From positions 1 to 19,066 of the forward strand of contig JAKISM010000029.1 in NCBI GenBank assembly GCA_021648585.1: a stretch of DNA of 19,066 nucleotides, given 5' to 3'. Below, in pieces: positions 13,992-19,066 of this stretch; within the stretch, counting starts at the first letter, position 1, and every line of letters starts with the position of its first letter. Origin of the DNA: Devosiaceae bacterium (GTDB lineage Bacteria; Pseudomonadota; Alphaproteobacteria; Rhizobiales; Devosiaceae). The position numbers were made by a program, and so were the translations under genes. The notes beneath the pieces were generated by a model, which saw only the letters and a list, made by a program, of their open reading frames with translations, was not told the DNA's origin and ran no database searches.

Positions 13992-15674
13992 ATGGCAGAA
14001 GGCAAGCAAAAATCATGGTGGCAAACTATGCCTGCCTTCTCGTCATTATTTCAAATTGACTATTATGCGATTATGGTAGTGATGGTGGCACTGCTAGTTG
14101 CTCTACCAATTTTCACATTAATAATTGTTGCGCTTGGTGGTAATCTTGATTCTATAAAACACATAACAACAACAATCCTACCAAGCGCAACTCTAACGAC
14201 TATATTATTGCTTATTGGCATTGCGATATTAACCGGCATTATAGGCTCGCTTAGTGCTTGGCTTGTTAGTTTTTTTGATTTCCCTTTTAGAAAAATATTT
14301 GCTTGGGCATTAGTATTACCGCTTGCTGTTCCTACCTATATTAGCGCCTATGCCTTTGTTGAATTTTTGAGTTTTACAGGCCCAATTCAAAGCCTGTTAC
14401 GTGAGAGTTTTGGCTTTAGTTCGCCAAGAGATTATTATTTTCCTGATATTCGCTCATTGGGGGGTGCGATTTTTGTGCTTTCTTTAGTTCTTTATCCTTA
14501 TGTTTATCTTTTAGTTAGGGCTTTATTTTACCTACAAGGCAGAAGGGCAATAGAAGCTGGCGAAGTTTTGGGCGCTAGCCAACAAAAAATCCTAACAAAA
14601 ATTTTACTACCCCTCGCAAGACCTGCATTAGCGCTTGGTATTATTTTAGTAATGATGGAGGCAATAAATGATATTGGGGCAATGGAATATTTGGGGGTTA
14701 AAACGCTAACCCTATCTATTTTTTCTATTTGGATAAATCAGGGTGATTTTGCAGGGGCGGCGCAAATTGCCTTAGTATTATTGTTCATTGTTTTATTGCT
14801 GATTATTATTGAGCGCTTAGCAAGGCGTGGGCAAAAATATAGTGAAGTTGGAAAAAGCTCCTGTGCTGGGCCATTTAGTGCGCAAAAGCTTTATGGCTTA
14901 AAAAAATGGGGCGCATTCATTGCCTGTCTATTCCCTGTTGCACTTGGATTTGGTGTGCCAGTATCTGTGTTAGGTTTCTTTGCCCTAAGATCATTAAGAC
15001 GAGGGTTTGATCCATCATTGCTGGGCGCAACCCTTACCTCGATTAGTTTGGCAAGCCTAGCGGCAATCATTACCGTGTTAATTGCTATAATGTTAAGTTA
15101 TGCTCTTCGTATAAAGCAGGGTAAATTAATTAAATTCTTAGTGCGTCTAGCCTCGATTGGTTATGCAATCCCTGGAACTATCATTGCTTTAGGAATTTTT
15201 ATTCCGCTGGCTCGGTTTGATAATTTTATTGATTTTTATATGCGAAGCTGGTTTGGCTTTTCAACTGGCTTGCTAATTTCAGGCTCGGCAATAATTCTTA
15301 TTTATGCCTATTGTGTGCGCTTCATGGCTATTGCAGAGGGGACAATAAGTAGTGGGTTTGAGAAAATCTCACCAAATTTAGATAAGGCGGCCTATCTCTA
15401 TGGCAAAGGAAGATTTGCAACATTTACAAAAATATTATTGCCCCTTATGCGCCCTGCAATTCTTGCCGCAGGACTTTTAGTTTTTATTGACACTCTTAAA
15501 GAATTATCGGCAACCCTAATGTTGCGCCCGTTTGGCATTGAAACCCTATCTATCTATATTCATGATTTAGCCTCTAGAGGGCGTATTGAGCAAGCAAGTG
15601 TTGCCTCACTTATCATTATGATTGTCGGGATTATTCCCGTAATTCTCTTAACAAGAGAGATGAAGGCTAAATAA
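13992..15674 (+). CDS. fbpB: Fe(III) ABC transporter permease, fused two-domain type
   Basis: 560 residues from ATG 13992, with about 12 membrane helices in two homologous halves, the usual FbpB/SfuB form. Each half has an EAA loop that docks the ATPase: EAGEVLGASQQKILTKILLP (about 187-206) and KAAYLYGKGRFATFTKILLP (about 465-484). The frame is open back to TTG 13863, which would add 43 residues (SAPPRRRAAIRKA, GAPVRQKN), but these are the translation of the structured repeat and unlike a membrane-protein N terminus. GAGG at 13976-13979 lies 12 bases before the chosen ATG, a somewhat long spacing. It follows fbpA in the same direction, yet no ATPase gene comes next. Confidence 0.9.
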   Translation: MAEGKQKSWWQTMPAFSSLFQIDYYAIMVVMVALLVALPIFTLIIVALGGNLDSIKHITTTILPSATLTTILLLIGIAILTGIIGSLSAWLVSFFDFPFRKIFAWALVLPLAVPTYISAYAFVEFLSFTGPIQSLLRESFGFSSPRDYYFPDIRSLGGAIFVLSLVLYPYVYLLVRALFYLQGRRAIEAGEVLGASQQKILTKILLPLARPALALGIILVMMEAINDIGAMEYLGVKTLTLSIFSIWINQGDFAGAAQIALVLLFIVLLLIIIERLARRGQKYSEVGKSSCAGPFSAQKLYGLKKWGAFIACLFPVALGFGVPVSVLGFFALRSLRRGFDPSLLGATLTSISLASLAAIITVLIAIMLSYALRIKQGKLIKFLVRLASIGYAIPGTIIALGIFIPLARFDNFIDFYMRSWFGFSTGLLISGSAIILIYAYCVRFMAIAEGTISSGFEKISPNLDKAAYLYGKGRFATFTKILLPLMRPAILAAGLLVFIDTLKELSATLMLRPFGIETLSIYIHDLASRGRIEQASVASLIIMIVGIIPVILLTREMKAK

Positions 15675-15760
15675 ATTGCAAATAAGCGATGCAAAATATG
15701 ACTCCCATTATTAAAAAAATTGATTATAAGAGGTTAAACCTTTTTCATTAGGAGCAAAAC

Positions 15761-17260
15761 ATGTTCAAAAATTATATGCAAAAAAGCAAGAAATTAGCAT
15801 TTGCTATTCTTTCTATTCTTATTCTTTCAACTAGTTATTCTTATGCGCAAAACACTGAAATAAAATTGGGCATGGTGCTTGAGCCGCCTCATCTTGACCC
15901 AAGTGCAGGGGCGGCCGCAGCGATTGATGAAGTGGTTTATGCAAATATTTTTGAAGGGCTAACTCGCATTGATGAAAATGGCGGAGTGCAGCCATCTCTT
16001 GCTACTTCTTGGGAAATTTCAAACGATAATTTAACTTATGTTTTTAATCTAAAGCAGGGTGTTAAATTTCATGATGGCACAGATTTTGATGCTGATGATG
16101 TGGTGTTTAGTTTTCAGCGTGCAATGGGGGATGATAGTGTTAATGCGCAAAAGGCAATTTTTGAAATAATTGAAGAAATAAGAGCAATTGATGCTAATTC
16201 TATTGCTATTTTGCTAAAACGTCCTTCGGGTGATTTCTTGTTTAATATTGGGCGAGGGGACGCAATTATTGTTGCCCCTGAAAGCGCAGATAATAATAAA
16301 ACTAACCCAATAGGCACAGGCCCATATAAGTTTATTTCATGGAATAAGGGCGCAAAAATTGTGCTTGAGGCAACAGAAAATTATGTTGGCGATGAGGTTA
16401 GTATAGATAAAGCGACATTTGTGTTTATTTCAGATCCAAACACCGCCATTGCCGCAATGCTGGCTGGTGATCTTGATGGTTTTCCAATGTTTCCAGCCCC
16501 TGAAGCTTTAGAAATATTTACAAAAGATAACAGATTTAATGTGCTGGTTGGCACAACTGAGGGCGAAACTGTTTTAGCCACCAATAATAAAAAAGCACCA
16601 TTTAATGATATAAGAGTTCGTCAAGCAATGGCACATGCTATTGATAGAAACGAAATTATTGAAGGTGCAGTATTTGGTTATGGCACGCCTATTGGCTCGC
16701 ATTTTGCACCCCATCACCCATATTTTATTGATAAGGTAAATACATATCCGCTTGATTTAGAAAAAGCTAAAGAACTACTCACTGAGGCTGGATATCCAAA
16801 CGGTTTTAAGGCAACATTAAAATTACCACCAGCCCCCTATGCTCGGCGTTCTGGACAAATCATTGCCTCGCAATTTCGTGAAATTGGCATTGAGCTAGAA
16901 CTTATAAATGTTGAATGGGCACAATGGATTGATGAGACTTTCACCAAGAAAGATTATGATCTAACTATTGTTTCTCATGTTGAGCCATTTGATATTGGAA
17001 TTTACGCTAATCCCGATTATTATTTCCAATTTGATAGTGAAGATTTTCGTGCTGTGATGGAGCAATTAGGGCAAACAACAGACGAAGGCGCACGTCGTGC
17101 TTTAGCAATTTATGCACAAGACTTCTTGGCTCGCCATGCTGTAAACACTTATCTGTTCCAGCTTGCAAAAGTTGGCGTTTGGCGTGCAGATATTGAAGGC
17201 ATGTGGGCAAATGCTCCAATAGAGGGTAATGATTTAAGCACTATTGCCTTTATAAATTAG
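15761..17260 (+). CDS. Peptide/nickel-type ABC transporter binding protein (SBP_bac_5)
   Basis: 499 residues. A signal peptide (about 1-29, SYSYAQ) is followed by the family 5 solute-binding fold: LEPPHLDPSAGA, NIFEGLTRIDENGGVQPSLA, KQGVKFHDGTDFDADDVVFS, the GTGPYKF signature at 185-191, and the hinge region NNKKAPFNDIRVRQAMAHAI. It lacks a lipobox. The family binds di- and oligopeptides, nickel, glutathione or opines; the ligand cannot be told here. AGGAG at 15750-15754 is six bases before the ATG. The 86-base gap to fbpB holds no clear terminator, so read-through from the iron unit is possible. It leads a binding protein-permease-permease operon. Confidence 0.9.
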   Translation: MFKNYMQKSKKLAFAILSILILSTSYSYAQNTEIKLGMVLEPPHLDPSAGAAAAIDEVVYANIFEGLTRIDENGGVQPSLATSWEISNDNLTYVFNLKQGVKFHDGTDFDADDVVFSFQRAMGDDSVNAQKAIFEIIEEIRAIDANSIAILLKRPSGDFLFNIGRGDAIIVAPESADNNKTNPIGTGPYKFISWNKGAKIVLEATENYVGDEVSIDKATFVFISDPNTAIAAMLAGDLDGFPMFPAPEALEIFTKDNRFNVLVGTTEGETVLATNNKKAPFNDIRVRQAMAHAIDRNEIIEGAVFGYGTPIGSHFAPHHPYFIDKVNTYPLDLEKAKELLTEAGYPNGFKATLKLPPAPYARRSGQIIASQFREIGIELELINVEWAQWIDETFTKKDYDLTIVSHVEPFDIGIYANPDYYFQFDSEDFRAVMEQLGQTTDEGARRALAIYAQDFLARHAVNTYLFQLAKVGVWRADIEGMWANAPIEGNDLSTIAFIN

Positions 17261-17270
17261 TGGAAATAAT

Positions 17271-18224
17271 ATGTTTGGCACTATATTAAGCCGATTAATT
17301 GCTTTTGCGGCAACATTATTTGTTGCCTCATTGGCCATCTTTTTATTGCTTGATATTTTGCCGGGTGATCCAGCAAGATTTATTCTTGGCATTAGCGCAA
17401 CAGAGCAAAGCATTGCGGTTTTACGAGAGCAAATGGGGCTTAACCTGCCGCTTTGGGAGAGGTTTTTTAATTGGTTCTTTGCCCTCCTTAAGGGAGATTT
17501 AGGCATTTCTTTAACCCAAGATTTGCCAGTAACTTCGCTTATTTTTGAACGTATATTAGTTTCTTTCCCTCTAGCAATTTTTGCTATGATAATTGCCATA
17601 ATAATAGGCGTGCCTATTGGTATTATTGCAGCGCAAAATAGGGGCAAAAAAAGCGACAGTTTTTTAATGCTATTGGCGCAAATTGGCATTGCCATTCCAA
17701 ATTTTTGGTTTGGCATGTTATTAGTTTTATTATTTGCGGTAACGCTTGGCTGGTTTTCAACTGGTGGTTTTATTAGTTGGGACGAGAGTATCTTTGGCGC
17801 AATAAAATCATTGGTTTTACCAAGCATTGCGCTTGCATTACCGCAAGCGGCAATTTTAGCTAGAATAATGCGCACCGCGTTAGTTGATGTAGCAAATGCT
17901 GATTATATTCGAACAGCACGAGCCAAAGGGCTGACTAATTCTCAGGCAATATGGCGGCATGGGGTGCGCAATGCTTTATTGCCAGTAATGACAATTTTAG
18001 GTTTGCAATTTGCTTTTCTTATTGCTGGCACAATAATTATTGAAAATGTTTTTTATCTACCCGGATTAGGAAAACTTATTTTTACCGCCATTTCTGAGAG
18101 AGATTTAGTCTTGGTGCGAGGAGCGCTTATTGTGCTAGTTTTTGCGGTTATTACAATTATGCTCATTGTTGACTTGCTTTATCAAATAATTGATCCACGC
18201 CTTCGCTCAAGGAATAAAATATGA
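17271..18224 (+). CDS. Peptide ABC transporter permease, DppB-like
   Basis: 317 residues with six membrane helices. The N-terminal block LLLDILPGDPARFILG, the GDLGISLTQDLPV segment and the EAA loop ADYIRTARAKGLTNSQAIWR (about 209-228) are DppB/OppB hallmarks, as is the C-terminal VLVFAVITIMLIVDLLYQIIDPR-like ending. It forms one half of the inner-membrane channel. GGA at 17262-17264 lies six bases before the ATG and only ten bases after the binding-protein stop. Its TGA overlaps the next gene's ATG by four bases. Confidence 0.93.
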   Translation: MFGTILSRLIAFAATLFVASLAIFLLLDILPGDPARFILGISATEQSIAVLREQMGLNLPLWERFFNWFFALLKGDLGISLTQDLPVTSLIFERILVSFPLAIFAMIIAIIIGVPIGIIAAQNRGKKSDSFLMLLAQIGIAIPNFWFGMLLVLLFAVTLGWFSTGGFISWDESIFGAIKSLVLPSIALALPQAAILARIMRTALVDVANADYIRTARAKGLTNSQAIWRHGVRNALLPVMTILGLQFAFLIAGTIIIENVFYLPGLGKLIFTAISERDLVLVRGALIVLVFAVITIMLIVDLLYQIIDPRLRSRNKI

Positions 18225-19066
18225 GCGAGAAAAAGCCAATAGGATTAATTGAAAAAGCCTTTAGCCATTTGAGTTTTAGAATTGGCTTTTTTGGCACTAT
18301 TATATTTTTTATAATTGCGCTTATTTCAATTTTTTGGACACCGTTTGATATTGCAAACCTTGATATTTATAATCGTTTTGCCCCCATTAGTTTTAGCCAT
18401 ATTTTAGGCACTGATTTTTATGGACGAGATATGCTCTCACTTTTAATGTCAGGGGCGCTCACTAGCTTCATTGTAGCAATTATTGCGGTTCTTATAGGTC
18501 TGCTAATTGGCGTGCCACTTGGTCTTATTGCCGCTTCTTATGGCGGATGGCTTGACGCTATTTTAAGTCGCACCAATGATTTTTTGTTTGCCTTTCCAGC
18601 AATTATTTCGGCAATAATTATCACAACGATTTTTGGCCCTTCAGCAATTAACGCCATGATTGCTATTGGGATTTTTAATATTCCAGTTTTTGCACGAGTG
18701 GCACGAGGCGGAGCTTTAAGCATTAAAATGCTTGATTATATTGATGCAGCTAGGCTTAGTGGTATGGGAACATTAGAAATTGCTTTTAGGCATATTTTTC
18801 CAAATATTGCCTCACTAATTATTGTGCAAGCCAGCGTACAATTATCACTTGGAATTTTGGCAGAGGCTGGGCTTTCTTATCTTGGGCTTGGTACACAGCC
18901 CCCGCAAACTTCACTTGGTCTAATGTTGCAAGAAGCGCAATCATTTTTCTTGCTCTACCCAATGTTAGCAATTCTTCCCGGCCTAACAATTATGTTTATT
19001 GTAATTTGTATAAACCTATTGGGCGATGGTTTAAGAGATGCGCTAGATCCAAAATTGGCACGGGAG
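18221..19066 (+). CDS. Peptide ABC transporter permease, DppC-like, 3' truncated by window
   Basis: Reading from ATG 18221, 282 codons stay open to the last base of the window. AAGGA at 18209-18213 is seven bases before the ATG, inside the end of the dppB-like gene (ATGA overlap). The N-terminal cytoplasmic stretch and first helix lead to HILGTDFYGRDMLS, the standard OppC_N/DppC signature. The EAA loop YIDAARLSGMGTLEIAFRHI lies near 172-191, followed by GLSYLGLGTQPPQTSLG. The visible end GDGLRDALDPKLARE is where DppC proteins normally stop, so only a few residues are missing. It pairs with the DppB-like subunit; the ATPase genes expected next lie beyond the window. Confidence 0.93.
   Translation, partial: MSEKKPIGLIEKAFSHLSFRIGFFGTIIFFIIALISIFWTPFDIANLDIYNRFAPISFSHILGTDFYGRDMLSLLMSGALTSFIVAIIAVLIGLLIGVPLGLIAASYGGWLDAILSRTNDFLFAFPAIISAIIITTIFGPSAINAMIAIGIFNIPVFARVARGGALSIKMLDYIDAARLSGMGTLEIAFRHIFPNIASLIIVQASVQLSLGILAEAGLSYLGLGTQPPQTSLGLMLQEAQSFFLLYPMLAILPGLTIMFIVICINLLGDGLRDALDPKLARE

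Noticed and set aside
17234..17875. 213-codon minus-strand frame opposite the binding-protein/dppB junction
   Set aside because: It is antisense to strongly recognised genes, with a composition typical of a frame opposite membrane-protein codons and no family resemblance.

Overview
The window comes from an AT-rich alphaproteobacterium, most likely Hyphomicrobiales (Rhizobiales). Three things point there. A PodJ-type Sel1/peptidoglycan-binding polarity protein opens the window. A TSUP exporter is paired with an Alph_Pro_TM (TIGR02186) protein. The tRNA-His carries A73 and has no encoded G-1, the derived state known from a large part of the Alphaproteobacteria. Base composition is roughly one third G+C by eye, except for a short GC-rich island at 9545-9820. 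This reads as ordinary chromosome: there is no phage, transposase, CRISPR array or recognisable defence system.

Layout. 1-2928 is the 3' part of a podJ-like gene whose start lies outside the window. 3048-5999 is a compact forward cluster: TSUP permease, Alph_Pro_TM protein, DUF3429 membrane protein and a YdfG-type short-chain dehydrogenase. A ~100-bp imperfect palindrome (6047-6146) separates it from a VOC protein and a DUF1801 protein. An AraC-type regulator runs convergently (6914-7559, minus) and is broken by a frameshift. A membrane-anchored cytochrome c'-like protein is divergent from it. Then come DNA-3-methyladenine glycosylase I (tag, minus) and a secreted L,D-transpeptidase. The GC island holds a four-tract G-run, a 16-bp tandem duplication and a structured repeat ending next to tRNA-His (minus). 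A large soluble PAS/histidine-kinase protein of the PdhS/PleC/DivJ style follows.

12680-15674 is a ferric-iron uptake unit: an Irr/ICE-like palindrome, a periplasmic Fe(III)-binding protein and a fused two-domain permease, with no ATPase gene beside it. 15761-19066 is the start of a peptide (Dpp/Opp-type) ABC transporter: binding protein, DppB-like permease and DppC-like permease, the last cut by the window end.

The most interesting signal is a pair of GC-rich structured repeats (9714-9812 and 13888-13979). They share short conserved blocks and keep their stems through compensatory changes. The second lies between the iron-binding protein and its permease, and can be read in frame as a false N-terminal extension of the permease. 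Other points worth a second look are the Irr-like operator, the tRNA-His identity state, the split AraC gene, the potential G-quadruplex and the degenerate ATP-binding site of the kinase.
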